Shown: piece by piece, positions 22,557 through 35,110 of the stretch
Layout: the number at the start of each line of letters is the position of its first letter
How positions within the stretch are numbered: position 1 is the first letter of the stretch
Source of the DNA: Capniomyces stellatus
Taxonomy: Eukaryota; Kickxellomycota; Harpellomycetes; Harpellales; Legeriomycetaceae
Direction: 5' to 3'
NCBI GenBank assembly: GCA_001661515.1
Contig: LUVW01000023.1
Location: 376,479 to 440,478, forward strand
Length of the DNA stretch: 64,000 nt
Position numbers and translations under genes: made by a program
The notes under the pieces: generated by a model
Seen by the model: only the letters and a program-made list of their open reading frames with translations
Database searches by the model: none
What the model was told of the DNA's origin: nothing

Positions 22557-23570
22557 TTATTCCTCCTTTTCGCTCTTCTCCTTCATTTTGAGCTGTCTTG
22601 CCGCATAGAACTTTTGGTAGCTCTTGTCTGTCCCAAAAATACGGTCCAAGTACCGGAACGTACTGGCAAAGTTGTTCACAAACGCCATGTGGTGGTAATC
22701 GTGATGATCCGCCCCCGCCCAAAACGGATTCCACCGACCCATTGCCCACGGGAAATCATACCCACAATGCGCCTCAATCGTCTGGAACAATCGAACCGTT
22801 ATCCAACTCAACATCGTTATCACATGCACCTTCTCAACTAAAAACGTATACAACAGCGGTCCCCCAATCGTTCCCTGCCCCAGTATTATTGTCTCCAGTG
22901 GGTGCGCATATTCCGCCGTTATCCCAAATGGCGCCGTGTACTCGTGGTGCACCTTGTGTATTCTCTTGTACAGGTACTTTTGGTGCATCGCTCTGTGCGC
23001 CCAGTAATGGTAGAAATCCTCGAATATCAAAAACATTATACACTGGTATCCTATCTTCGCCAACGGCGGGAACGGCACCGTCACTTCAAACCCAACTACT
23101 CTTGCCGCCGGGTAAAACGCCATCATCATTGGCAGCTGAATAAAAACTTGGCTAATCAACAGCGACTTTAGACAACGCCACCATTGCTCATTCGGTATCA
23201 CCTTGTCCTAAATACACATCCCAACCACTAACCATTATTACTTTGCTCCCCCTTCCCCCCTCTCCACCCTTTAATTTTACAACTTATTCATATGACTTGT
23301 ACTTACCGGTTGGATCCTATACTTTTGCAGCGCTGGAATATAATCTGCAATCAAATACGGCACATATCTACCGTAGTATACTACCATGTGGTGGAAAAAG
23401 GCTATCAGCCCAAACACCAAAGTCTCGTTATTCCCCTCAAAAAGTCCCAACCATGTACTCTCAAACGCATTTGGAATATACCCTGGCACTACCTTCTCTG
23501 TTGCATTTCCAATACTCACCAACGACTCCAGGAATATATTCAAATTCGACGCTTCTACTATTCCCTCCAT
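22557..23570 (-). CDS. ERG25: C-4 methylsterol monooxygenase
   Basis: Two exons: 23570-23307 and 23207-22557, 304 aa (yeast Erg25 309). The 99-nt intron has a GTAAGT donor and TTTAG acceptor, phase 0. It is an ER membrane non-haem di-iron enzyme that oxidises the C-4 methyl groups of sterol intermediates in ergosterol-type synthesis. The three histidine boxes of the fatty-acid-hydroxylase superfamily are present: H159-RAM-H163, H172-KV-H175-H176 and H256-H257-DY-H260-H261. Hydrophobic helices flank them (VFGLIAFFHHMVVYY in exon 1; ITMLSWITVRLF in exon 2). The tail is Lys/Glu-rich without a classic KKxx signal. The presence of ERG25 implies endogenous sterol synthesis. Start: first ATG, MEGIVEASN. 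Confidence 0.95.
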
Positions 23571-23594
23571 TCCTTTTTATATTGCTCTCTAATT

Positions 23595-23630
23595 TCTTTT
23601 CTTTTCTTTTCTTTTCTTTTCTTTTCTTTT
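23595..23630 (+). repeat. (CTTTT)n microsatellite
   Basis: About seven perfect copies of CTTTT just upstream of the ERG25 start codon, placing a pure pyrimidine tract (purine on the ERG25 strand) in its leader or promoter. Confidence 0.9.
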
Positions 23631-26600
23631 AACCAACGTACCCCTTTACTTTCTCTTTTAGAATCCTTTTTAATATTGTCGCCCTTTCTTGATTTAACTT
23701 GGATGCAATATTAATAATAGTAATAGTAAAAGGTGCTGGTAAAACCCGGCTTGACTTGTTTTTTACAATATTTTGTGTAAACTATAAAGTTTTTTTTCTG
23801 CTTTACTTTTTTTATTTTTACTATAATCAATTTAAAAAATTCAAAAAAAAAAATCTCCTTTTACTTTTCGATAATAAATATCCCACCTTCTTACTTGCTA
23901 TTCGACTCTTTCTTTTATATCTTTTTTAATAAAGAAAAATCGACCCAAGTTAAAAAAGGACAAAAAACGTAAAAGCTTTACAAGCTTTGTTTGGCCTTTT
24001 TCATATTCACTTTTTTGTTTTTGCCTATTTATTCCCTTCTTCAATACGGATTTTGCCAATTAACTCGTTAAAAGAAATTGTAACCTTCAGCCAATTAAAT
24101 AACACTATCTTCTCTTCCCTCTTCAATAATCAAGTATTCCCTGCTTTTTTTTAAAGCTTGTGATTTTTAGCTTTTATGTACTCGCAATTAATTTTATCCA
24201 ATACTTTTATTTACCCAATCTTCTCAATCTTTTCTTTTTTTTTCTTCATTTTCTTCCTAGCCAACTTTCTTCACTATTATTTCTTCTTCCCAACGTCCAC
24301 TGCCCTTTGCTTTATCAATTCCTACTAAAAAACTTTGGCCCATTTCCCAAAAAAGTACATTAAAAACACACCATTTAATTATATCTCTACTGTCATTGCT
24401 CTAGCTCGAACAGCTCGACCTAAAATCTAAGTTTACACTCGTTTCTCTGATATATCGCCACTAAACCACGCTATTTACGCCTGCCACAACCTTCCGTCTG
24501 CTAATAAACATCAGGCACATCGGATGCACACATACCACTACCTTGTTTCTTCCTGCAAATCTATTTGCATTATATATCGTGCACTTGTATAATCTTTACA
24601 TCTCCCAAAAACTTATTCTCTCTTCCTCTGAATACTCTGAACAAACTCCCGAGCTACTAAGCTAGAACTAGTCCCAACTTGCTATACTCTGCCTAAAATT
24701 TTGTTTCTAGCCTTAATCGTCTGTTTGTTATATACCTGGTTTTTTTATTTTCATTGTCCCGTATATCACCCGATTAATTGTCTCTAATTCCTTGACAAAA
24801 AGTTTACAAAACATCTCAACAATAACTAATAATTCAAGCATCATTTGCTTTTAATCTCGGTAATTCCGCTGAATTTATGTTAATCAATTCCATTGGTAAT
24901 AACAAAATCCAAAATTGTATCGGTGAACAACCAACCAACCTCATTCCAACAATCAGTTTGTAGTAGCTTGGAATAAATCACTATATCTCACCATATTAAA
25001 GCCTCCCATAATAAACATCAGCAAATTTACTATTCCTTTTTAAAAGAAAAAGTAATGCGAGAGATCATGATGATTAATTAGAAACGTCACTGTGGTAGCC
25101 TTGTTGGAAAAAAAAATTATTTTATGGTACTAAACTCGAAACTGCAGTGCTGGTTTCTTCTGTATCGATCTGTTTGACTATCCGTTAGCACAAGAGCCTT
25201 AACTTACCTACTTGATATATTCTCGGTTATTTTCCTTGCGTCTTCTAAACTCACGCGCTATTTACCCCATATTGATTTTAGCTTTCTTAATATCCGGTCA
25301 AACATGTCTCTGTTTGCTTTTTTATATATATTACTTTGCTGCCTCTAATTTACCGCGCCTTATACTCTTTGGTATACACAGTTATTACCAAAAATTGTGT
25401 ATCATACGACCGTATACACATTTACTGTGTACTTTATATCAGCATGTCCAAAAATTGTACACGCCCATAGCAACACTGCAATTTTCACCAACTACAGTTC
25501 CATTTTATTCGTTGTATGTGCTTTACCTCCACCTTTATCTCTAATTACCCGGGCAATCATTTGGTTAAAACACAAAGCTCACACAATAGCTCACCCTTAT
25601 TTATCCTGAAAGACCTTAAGATGGCTCTAAATAACTTTTTTTTTTTTTGTAAGATTCGTATCTTATAAAGGAATATATCAAGTATCTAATCACAAAGTAT
25701 TTGTTTGAACTTTAATAAAAGAAGTGCAAAGCTTTTTAAAGTTTTCGAATGATAAATAGTTGGGAAGGATTCAAGTAATTGAGACTATAGAGCAAGTGAC
25801 TGAAGTCCAAAAGTAAATATATCAGAATGAACTAACGTATTAATAGGCTTCTAGAGTTGGCTGTTCTAGAACAGTAACAAGTTTTTACAAATGAAAAAAA
25901 AAGTGCAAATTAACTTTTCAATCATCTTTCAACTCGCTAATATGATATTGAGTTTCAAACATCGTCAAATAGCACAGTATACAAACAGATCATCACTGGC
26001 CTTGCATAGTTATACAAATAAACAGAAAATATTTTCTGGTGAATTACACCAAAATCTATTGATGTGTTGACTTTCTACATCCCCAACCTGGTTTCAGGTG
26101 CATGGTGATTGATAGAGCCGGTTGAACTTTCAGGAACACTTTAACTCTTTTTGTCGTAAATTCAACCTAAAATGAACGTACTTGTAATACTAATAGTAGG
26201 TTTGTAATGTGCACTATTTTCTTTATATTTTATTTTCCGTTTGGTTAACTTTGGTTTTTGACGTCGCAAAAACAAAAACAAAACTACAAAACTGCGAATC
26301 CATATAATAACCACAGTTGTAAACAATAGCGGTAGTAGTAGTATAGTACATATATGTTGTGGTCAGATCAGTACTAGCTAACCTAGTTCTTGACTTTTAA
26401 TGGCAAAAATAATCCAATAGTGAATTTAGAAGCTCAGCGAAAGCTAAATAATAAAATTAAGCAATTCCATTTCAATAATAATAAAAAACAATTGATCAGC
26501 TAGTAGAGCTTGGTGATTCAATGAAGTTATCTCTGATCTATCCATGGCAATTATATTCCTGTACTCGGGGATTAAGTCAAGTCTTTGTAATTGTTAATTT

Positions 26601-26796
26601 TAAAAGTAATTTTATTATAAATGCAGATTCCACAATGGGTTAAAATACTAGCAGTTTATTAATTAAACCATCACTATTTTACTTGATTTGTTAAATAATC
26701 ATAAGCAAAGTTTTGACTTGGGGTTCTTCAAATTATTTGCTTGGTGTTTGGCAATACAAGTCAAAGTAGCCTTATAATATCCCATAATATAGTTAA

Positions 26797-26880
26797 CACT
26801 TGCAAGCAAACTAAGAAAAAGTTGCTTTCAAACTAAGAAAAACATGCTTTCAAACTAAGTAAAAGTTGCTTTCAAACAGG
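26797..26880 (+). repeat. Short direct repeat, about 24 bp
   Basis: Units resembling GCTTTCAAACTAAGAAAAA recur four times (first and last copies degenerate). Non-coding. Confidence 0.75.
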
Positions 26881-27685
26881 CAAAGCCAATCATAAAAGTA
26901 TCGGCAATCTAAAGATCCACTTTGCTTAAATACAAGTGTGGATTGCTGTAACCTGCTATATCGATAGTAATAAGGCGGGAGCTTATGGGCTAAACAAATC
27001 AATCATTACTAACCTGACATTTACTTATTTACTTTTTATTTAAATAACTCGGCATGCTTTTCGCTTTGTTTGAAATAAACATAATAAATAAATATCTTCC
27101 GCAACTTTTCTCGGAAATACTATAGAGCGTAAATGTTTATGTATAAACTCCGACTCTTATCACAAACGAACCGTACATTTAAACAGTAGCGTTTTGCAAC
27201 TAGCAGAAATAAGAGGTGACATACTCGAGTACCATGCTTAAAACATGTCTACTCCCAAAATACTTATTTTAATGGTGTATGTTCCATGTGTAGACTTTAA
27301 TTAACAACCAAGAACAAACTCTTAATTGAAAATCATTAATTGGTGATCAAAACTTGTGAGTCGGGGGTGATACAGTTTAAATGTTTGTTTCAAATATTTC
27401 CTATTAAAGGCAAGTTTCCCCATAGTAGTCAACTCAAACATTCTTATTTGTTTAGACTGTACAGATTTCAAGAGTAAGTTAAGGATGCATTATTTTCCGA
27501 AAAATATACTTAACGACTCTGGCTTGGTGAAACAATATTATACAAATTGTTGATTCAGTTTGACATTTTGAAGCAACATATAGGTCAGTAGACTGTTCTG
27601 GTGAGTAACTTTGACCCTAGTCAATTTAAACATAAACAATACACCCTCTACCGACGAAAAAAAAAACGCCTGATATGCTTTTATT

Positions 27686-27735
27686 TGCATCAGCATCAGC
27701 ATCAGCATTTGTATCTGTATTTGCTTTTGTATTTG
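27686..27735 (+). repeat. GCATCA / GTATTT hexamer repeat
   Basis: Consecutive GCATCA units grade into GTATTT/GCTTTT hexamers over about 50 nt. Non-coding. Confidence 0.7.
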
Positions 27736-30700
27736 TCGAATAGTTGTAGATATCCGTGTTGTTAATATGGTAGGTGTTTATATAACACATTTAGCTTGGA
27801 TTGTTTGTAAGCAGAGCGCATGCTTAATTACAACCATATTTTGTATATTAAGGAGACCTTAGTAATTGCATCGATTGTATACAAGCTTCGTCGTGGCTAC
27901 TTTTTTATTATGAGCCCAATTAAAACTTAGATGCTTGCATGTAATATTGTTGAAACTAGCAATAAACAAACAATAGACAAACAGTAAACAAATAAAACCA
28001 GCCATCCATCACCTCCTCAGTTGTATCTTTATGAAACCATTCAATTTATGCGCGGGATATGTTTGTTTGTTTTTTGAACGGATCGATATTCACTTTGGAA
28101 GCTTTAACCCGGTATTTTAGATTTGTAACCTGATTCTAAATTGGCCAATGTGTATACTTTGCAAATATGTTGTCTTTTGACTCTAGCAAATACATCTTTG
28201 TCTCAATAAACATTCTTTATAAAATTTTAAGCTAGCTTCCTAGGAGCTAAACTGTTTATGTACGTTAAGACTCTTATCTAGCAGTTTTACACTGATTTTT
28301 CTTAATTGGCATTCTCTGCTACAAATAAGGACAGCAAAAACTACAGAGTTTTGTCAAGTTGATTACAATATCGGTTGAATTACCTAAACAGTATTATATT
28401 CATCTTCTTGTTATCCAAAAAGGCTTTATTAACTAAATTATTGAGCATACTAATTGAAATTACTTGAACATTGATAATTATTCGTTTAAACGATATTGAT
28501 CACGTAGTTAACACTTGTTTAACTCAATAAAAACATTATCTTGATCACCTTATTCGTTAATAAATTAATTATAATGATAATACTTTTTTTTTGATCACTT
28601 TAGTTTTTTTTTAATGTTTATTTACTACTCGGTGTACCAAGATAGTAAATTGAAAATAGGATGTTGAAACTTGAAAATTGAATAGCCTAGGAAAATGACC
28701 CTTATCGAGTTGATTCAATTGGGGTTTTTGATTCAATTCTCTCTATCTTTTTATTGAAGTTGCATCCTGCAATTAAATATCGTGTAAATTTTAATACACT
28801 TTGGCGCAATTCAAATAGGACCAATCAGGGATTTGAACTGTCTGAATATTTTCTCCAGCAACCAACTAAATGTTTACTAAAATATAGAAACACAAGTTGT
28901 AGCTATGCTAAAATGCAATTTAACGAAATTAATGTCGAAGTTGGCATTAGGTAATTATATTTACTTTTTAAATGAATGTTTTCATTTCAATTCTACCTTA
29001 TTTTAGTACCACAGTTTTTATAAAAAGCAAGGGTTTAATTATTTTTAATCAGCAGCCTTATTAGTCCACTGCTACCTTTAAGTCAATTTTGCTACACAGC
29101 GTTTAAACGCTTTAAGCAAAAAAAATTACTTTAAGCAGTTAAGTAATTACTTATTACAACGTCTTACCACTACTACTTTTTCGAGATTAACATAGTTGAC
29201 TGGAATAAATTCGATTCAAGTAATCCAATGGGGCATGATATCTAGAGTAAAAAAAAAAGAAGCATTGTTTACTTCTTTATCTTTTGACTAGCCTAATTGA
29301 GCTGTGGTGTCACCTTTTAGATACAAGTTTAATAATAATGACTTCGGTTAGCCTTAAAACTAGTTACTAAAGTTGTGTTACAAAAAGCTGTGTATTTAGG
29401 TAACTGAAACAAAGTGTAGTGCTACAACTACAAAGTATATCTCGGAAATACAAGCAGTCTAAATCCATGAAAGAGTGAAAACAAGGTATTTAGATTGATG
29501 TGTAGCGCTTTCCAATATTTCAGGCAATTGAACATCAAAAGGGTCTATTGCGTTTAGTTTAGCTTGCAATTTAAATTGAAAAAGAATAAAGTTTAATTAA
29601 TTTGAAATAATCAATAGAATGCGTACATTAATAACTGACATTGATAAAGCTCGGAGGTTTTGAAACTTTAAACAGCTCTGATGGTTATAAATGTAAATAT
29701 TTACTATCTGTGTGTGCAAGTATTAACTTTAAAACCATGTTTGTGATGATACAGAAACTATATCTCAACGCATCAAACCATTAGTTTGCTCTGCAATTAT
29801 CCAGCGACACACATTAAAACGACCAAACTTTCTTTTATGGACAAAACAAGTCTTGACTCGAGGAATTCACACTACAAAGTACTAAATCCAGTTTCAAGAA
29901 AAATAGCCCTTAATATGAAACAAAACTCATCAGGTGGATACTAGATCATCAAAGAAAGCGAATCTGAAGTTTATAGTGTGTAAAGTGTATTTTTACTATT
30001 ATTGATATGTGTAATGTGTATCTTTAACATTGTGTTACTATCATTCGAATTTTAGGCTCTTTGTATTACAGCAAATAGACACGAGTTGGAATTTGTGATT
30101 GAAATTTAAGATTTGGGATTTAGGATTTCGGTGATGGTGAGTATTAGTCTCGAGGGGTGAGGAGGGGGGGGGGGTAGCTAGCGCAATTGATTGAGCTCTA
30201 GTAACTTTGGCTTGAAAACGCCGAGTTTTCATTTTAGCGAGTTGCGAAATTTAGCTGATCCGTTTAGCTCAATGTTCTAAAAAGCTTTGCAATTTGGCTG
30301 AGTTCTGTTTAGTTGCAGCTAAATAAGGTTAAATTCAGACGACAGAATCAGACTGATTTGATTGATACATCTAAAGCTCTTTACCAGATTAGTTAACTTT
30401 GGTTTTTTTATCGTTAGTTTGATACTATTTTGTTTATTTACATAGTTTATTGGTAACATAATCAACATAATAATTCGATATCAAACTCGAAATAAATTAC
30501 CAAGTTTATAATATATTAAAACTAAAATAGGTCTATAAATAGTAAAAACAATTAACTAAGAACAAGTGTACCGATTGGTAATTATAATCAACCTAATTAT
30601 ACCATGATTATTAATGTCAAGAAAAAGCCTAAAGTTTAAATCTTTTGCAAACTAATTATCAACTAAAAATAAATATCACAGGGCAGGTTGTAACCAAAAC

Positions 30701-31684
30701 TAGCATTATAATTTCAAAAAAAGGCCTTGGTAGGTGAATAATAGAGCAACAATCTAGCTTACTAAACAGTGAGTGTCGGGTTTTGTACAAATGCGCGACT
30801 AGTTTAGAATGAGTCAACAATAGCTATACATGAGGTGGTGGAGAAGAAATTATGTAGAGAAATAGTCTAAACGGCAAATATTTGATCTATTATCAAAACA
30901 AACAAATTTTGGTTTCCTGTATATTTACATTTATAATTCAGCGTTTGCCCAGATTATTTTGGAATTCATCAAAAAAGAATCATCCTCCTATTCTCATCTC
31001 ACTCCACGCACATTAAATTCTTTTATTTACATTATACCCATCATATTTATTCGATCTTATACAAATTAACGCCTTTACTGTTATTTTATACTGCTACTTT
31101 TTACTAATACTAAAATAATAGCAAAATTGACCGGAAAAGTGGCCACTACGCATAAAAGAAATATTAAAAAACACACATCAACATTGCCCAAGATATATGG
31201 CCATACTCCAGTACATCTAATACATCTTTGGCTAATTTGAATATATCAAGCCGCACTTGAAAAGCAAAAAAAAAAAAGGGAAAAAAAAAAAGTCCCATTC
31301 ATCAGCAGAAATAGCATTTGAAAAAGAAAAAAAAACGCACACAAATCAAGCGTAACAAAAACATCCAGTATTACGTACACAACCACTTTCACGCCAACTA
31401 ACAACAGTACAAAAATAATCAAAAGTGTCAACACTAGGTACCAAATACCCGCTGATACACTAAGAGACTGTAAAAACACAGCACTAAAGCTTGGACAAAA
31501 GGTTCAAGTAGACTTGCAAACATCACTGACGCAACAAGAGGAGGTTTTTTTTAAATAAAAAAATCATTAACATTCAATACTTTTGAGGTCCTGGGACTTT
31601 AAAACAGCCACATAAATAACAATAAGAGCAGGAGGGTATAATAACAAGTCGAAACAGGATATTGACTAGAACTATATAAACAAG

Positions 31685-33082
31685 ATGTCATCAATTACAA
31701 TGGTTAACAACTCGCAATACAATTTCAGAATTGACAGAGCCGGTTATGGCAATACCGAGAGTGGAAACAGCACAAAAATCCATGAGCTACCAGGAATGGG
31801 AATTTCAAATGGCTATGACTTTCAAAAATATGTATTTTGGAAGAAAAGCGAGCCATTTTACATGAAGAAGCGCCGTAGACCGCCATTCTCGTACACAGTG
31901 ATTATTGCTCATGCAATTATGTCGTCCAAAAACAAAAGAATGTCCTTGAAGGACATTTATTTGTGGATCAAAGCCAACTACCCCAAGATCTTTGAGGGAA
32001 GCGATATTGGATGGCAGAACACAATCCGTCACAACCTGTCTTTGAACAACTACTTTAGAAGAATACCTAGGAACGAAAAGTTTGGAACTGAGGCCAATGG
32101 TTACAATCTGAGAGGTAGTTACTGGACATTAGACTTTGACAAAATGGACTCTGTCACAAAGGACAAGGTTCAAAAGTCGTTTGAGTCTCAAAAGAACTTG
32201 TATGTGGCGGCTAGAACCAAAGTCGTAGAGGAGGGGTATACATCAGAAAAGCCAAGGAGCACTTACAAATCTAGCTCACCTAAAAGGAGTGACGAAGCCG
32301 AAGCTGTGCTTGGTCAGTCACAAAGCAAGATGGCTAGAATGAATCCAAGAATGAATCCAAGAATGAATCCAAGAATGAACGTCAGTGACGGATCTGGTAT
32401 TTACCAACACAATATGGATTTATTGTTGGCTACTCACGGCCCAAAACTATTCTCAACTCCGTTCAAGTACCCAGCAGCTGAAGATAAGCATTACCACCAC
32501 GCGAATATTGATAACTACTACTTGAAGGGATCATACGGACCTTTGAATGGATTTTCCACAAATGAGCTGCAATATCAGCTTCAATACGACCAAGCCAGAA
32601 ACGTGGCGCCAGCCGAAAAGGGATTTGGTATTGCTGAAAGGATCAACAGTGGCACCACAAACTACAAAAGCAGCGATTTTAAAATAGGAGCATTCCACAA
32701 CCAAACAGCAACGCTCTTTAGCGGGTTACCTAAATCGCCTGGGTCTGATTGCAAGGCCGAATCTAGCCATAGCAGCACTACTTATAGCTCGCCAACAGAA
32801 ACTGTTTTGGACGAGTTTAGCGGTGATTTGCGCGTTGGAAAAAACAAGCATACAACTGGACCAGCCGAGCCTACACCAGAGACTAGGACTTTTGGCTACA
32901 GGACAAATTTCATTTACGAAGCTCCACAGGAGCTATTTAGCATGTGTGGGGAAGTCAGCGCTTCACCAAAACACACATTCATAAATTACGAGGTTGATTA
33001 TGCTGGCAGTAATAACCTATTTACGCATCATAACGCAGGTTTTAAAAACACCAAACACACCATTGGGCATTTACTTAACTAG
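31685..33082 (+). CDS. Forkhead-box transcription factor
   Basis: 465 aa, one exon. The forkhead DNA-binding domain spans about residues 64-153: it opens with RRPPFSYTVIIAHAI, has the recognition helix WQNTIRHNLSLNNYF (about 110-124) and wing 2 ending in GSYWTLDFDK. The two N-terminal Met codons (MSSITMV) are both usable; the first is chosen. Outside the domain the protein is low-complexity, with a four-copy MNPR tandem repeat (coded by a 12-bp repeat at about 32335-32376) and Ser/Tyr-rich regions. No FHA domain is present, so it is not of the Fkh1/Fkh2 type; Sep1/Mei4/Fhl1-like roles cannot be told apart. It lies downstream of the 8-kb desert, an arrangement typical of genes with large regulatory regions. 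Confidence 0.93.
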   Translation: MSSITMVNNSQYNFRIDRAGYGNTESGNSTKIHELPGMGISNGYDFQKYVFWKKSEPFYMKKRRRPPFSYTVIIAHAIMSSKNKRMSLKDIYLWIKANYPKIFEGSDIGWQNTIRHNLSLNNYFRRIPRNEKFGTEANGYNLRGSYWTLDFDKMDSVTKDKVQKSFESQKNLYVAARTKVVEEGYTSEKPRSTYKSSSPKRSDEAEAVLGQSQSKMARMNPRMNPRMNPRMNVSDGSGIYQHNMDLLLATHGPKLFSTPFKYPAAEDKHYHHANIDNYYLKGSYGPLNGFSTNELQYQLQYDQARNVAPAEKGFGIAERINSGTTNYKSSDFKIGAFHNQTATLFSGLPKSPGSDCKAESSHSSTTYSSPTETVLDEFSGDLRVGKNKHTTGPAEPTPETRTFGYRTNFIYEAPQELFSMCGEVSASPKHTFINYEVDYAGSNNLFTHHNAGFKNTKHTIGHLLN

Positions 33083-33554
33083 AATACCTTGATGGTAAAT
33101 ATCATCGATTCTCCCCCCCCCCCCCATTAACATTCGATTTTATTTTTGTTTTATTTTACATCTTTGAAGACATTTTTTTTGTTTTTTTGTTTTTGTTTAA
33201 TCCACTCCTTTAAGTAATGTTTTTTATATGGATTATTATACTTTACATTTTAACTTGGACTATATAGTGTTTTTTATTTGCATTTCTTTTCAACACTAAA
33301 AACTAGTAACAAAACAAACTCAAGAATAAAAAACGAACAGTTAGTTAGTTACAAGGTAAAAAATTTGAGTCAAAATACCTCCAAAAGAAAGAGAAAAAAT
33401 CACCAAAAGAGAAAACAACTTTTATCTAGAACTTTTTATTGATAAAGGTGACTTCAACGTTTCTTTAAACTTAAAAGAAAAATGAAGAAAACAAGTAAGT
33501 AAAAGAGTAGAGTAAAATCCAACAAAGTGAGATTTAGTGTATTAATAAATAAAG
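33083..33554. other. Intergenic region between convergent genes
   Basis: Non-coding; a C13 run (about 33112-33125) follows the forkhead stop codon, then T-rich DNA. Nothing else seen. Confidence 0.5.
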
Positions 33555-35110
33555 TTAAAGGAAAGTGGCAGTAAGAGCCAAAACAATGGAGGCAGTGAGG
33601 CCAAGGGAGAAGACAGAGTTTATTGAGGGCCCACCGGCAATGTTTGGTGGAATTGTGGCCTTTGCAGTAGTGCTGGGGTTAGGGGTGATAGTTTTGACAG
33701 AACCATCGGCCTCGGTGGTGGTCTTTACGGATTCGGAAGTAGTGGTTTTGGCAGTAGTAGAAGTGGATGACTTTGAGTTACCTGATGATCCTGGAATAGT
33801 GTATGTGTCGTTTCCGCTATATAGGCACTCGATCTTGACAGAGTCGACGTACATAATGTAGTTGGAGTCCTTGGTGTATGGAGTAGGGGCACCAGACCAA
33901 TCCATAGTTCCTTTAGCACCGGTGTTTCCACCATCCCAAATTGAGAAAGAGAACTGGGCCTCTCTGTCTGGGAATTTATATTTACCCTCGCCTTCAGACC
34001 ATGTGTCTGATCTCTTCAAGGTTCTAATAACTGATCCGTCAATGTACCAACTGATAGAGTCAAGAGCCCACAGGATTGTGTAGTCGTGGTATTCTTGGGT
34101 CGTGTCTCCAGATATCTTGCTTTCAACCATCTTGGTGTAGTCGAGCTCATCGTTGTAGTAAAAGTTGGTTTGGACCGCTCGTTTGTTCAATCCCACCCAT
34201 TCAAAATCAATTTCATCTCCAAACTCGTTACGTAGAATCATGGAGCTCACCACTCCCAAGTCGCTGCTTCCACTCTTGATGCTTGCTGTGATTTTTCCGT
34301 GGTCAACCCAACTATTAAAATCAAAATCAAAATCAAAATCAAAATACATTTTAGCTTTAGCTTTAGTTTCAAATCACTCGCTTAATACCATGTCTACCCC
34401 TCCAACCAACCACCGACATCAAATCTACTGCTACTTGATAATACACTCCTCTTGCTCTCTATTTATATACTTGTATCTTATTTATTTATTTATTGTCCAT
34501 TAGCTCTTACCGACTATAATAGACTGTAGTGCCCTGACCAACTGCCTTCAAGTCGCTTACTGGACGAAGACCTAACGTGAGCTTGCTGTTAGAAATGCTT
34601 GCGTAGTCTGGTTGATCTTTAGAGTACCAGAGTTGAGAATCAACGTTTCCGGTAAACTTTGACATTGGAACAAGTTCGCTGGATCTGCTGAACGATGTGT
34701 CAAGATTCTTGCAGTGTGGTTTTGGCCAGCAAGAGTCTTTTGAGTACGAATCACCAGGTCTACAGTTTCCTAGGATGCAGAACGCTGCATTATTGTCGCA
34801 ATATCCCGCAAAGCAACATGGCGAGTCCTTAGGACAGTTTGATTTTCCATCCCCAAAATGCTCACACGCTGCTGAGGCGTAGCCTGCAAGTGATAGCAAT
34901 ACTAATCCAGAAAGTGCTAATGAACTCTAATTAACCAATACCAGCAACAAGCATTCTCGTCAATACAGACCGCCTATTATCATTACTCAACCCACTGACA
35001 GAACAACCGTAATAAAACAAGCACAATGTCACACAGCTTGGACACCAAACCGCGTACTGAACTTTGGCTTATATTTGTATAAAGTTTAGCAAAATGTAAC
35101 TTACCTTCAT
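33555..35110 (-). CDS. CRH1: CRH-type GH16 cell-wall transglycosylase, GPI-anchored
   Basis: Three coding exons: 35110-35105 (only ATG AAG), 34926-34511 and 34311-33555, 392 aa with consistent phases (0 and 2). Donors are GTAAGT and GTAAGA; acceptors are AATTAG and AATAG. Splicing the 6-nt first exon to exon 2 makes a good signal peptide (MK-SSLALSGLVLLSLAGYASA). Next comes a Cys-rich N-terminal segment typical of CRH proteins (SPCCFAGYCDN...CWPKPHCKN). The GH16 domain has the catalytic motif GDEIDFEW, with E174 as nucleophile, D176 and E178 as acid/base. A Thr/Ser-rich stretch (about 310-365) and a C-terminal hydrophobic segment (NSVFSLGLTASIVLALTATFL region) give the GPI signal. CRH enzymes cross-link chitin to beta-glucans in the wall. 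A purely 3' ORF reading into the intron (a Phe-Asp repeat) is an artefact of an ATCAAA microsatellite. Confidence 0.92.
34316..34342 (+). repeat. (ATCAAA)n microsatellite in intron 2 of CRH1-like gene
   Basis: Four to five copies of ATCAAA (minus strand TTTGAT) just before the splice acceptor; in frame it would encode a spurious FDFDFD tract. Confidence 0.85.

Larger units (their letters stand above)
23571..31684. other. 8.1-kb gene desert between ERG25 and the forkhead gene
   Basis: The longest non-coding stretch in the window, very AT-rich. ORFs are short, none continues across plausible splice sites, and none has a motif I recognise. It holds scattered short repeats (26797-26880, 27686-27735), homopolymer runs (for example ten G near 30165-30174) and no tRNA cloverleaf that I could fold. 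Because it lies wholly upstream of a transcription-factor gene and of ERG25, it may be a long regulatory region. Undetected ncRNA or decayed mobile DNA cannot be excluded by eye. Confidence 0.5.

Noticed and set aside
28820..28900. Possible tRNA on the minus strand (B-box-like AGTTCAAATCC)
   Set aside because: No acceptor or anticodon stem can be formed around it.
34312..34349. N-terminal MYFDFDFDFDFN extension of the GH16 ORF
   Set aside because: It is intron sequence (ATCAAA microsatellite). Splicing at TTTAATAG gives the family-typical YSRWV junction.
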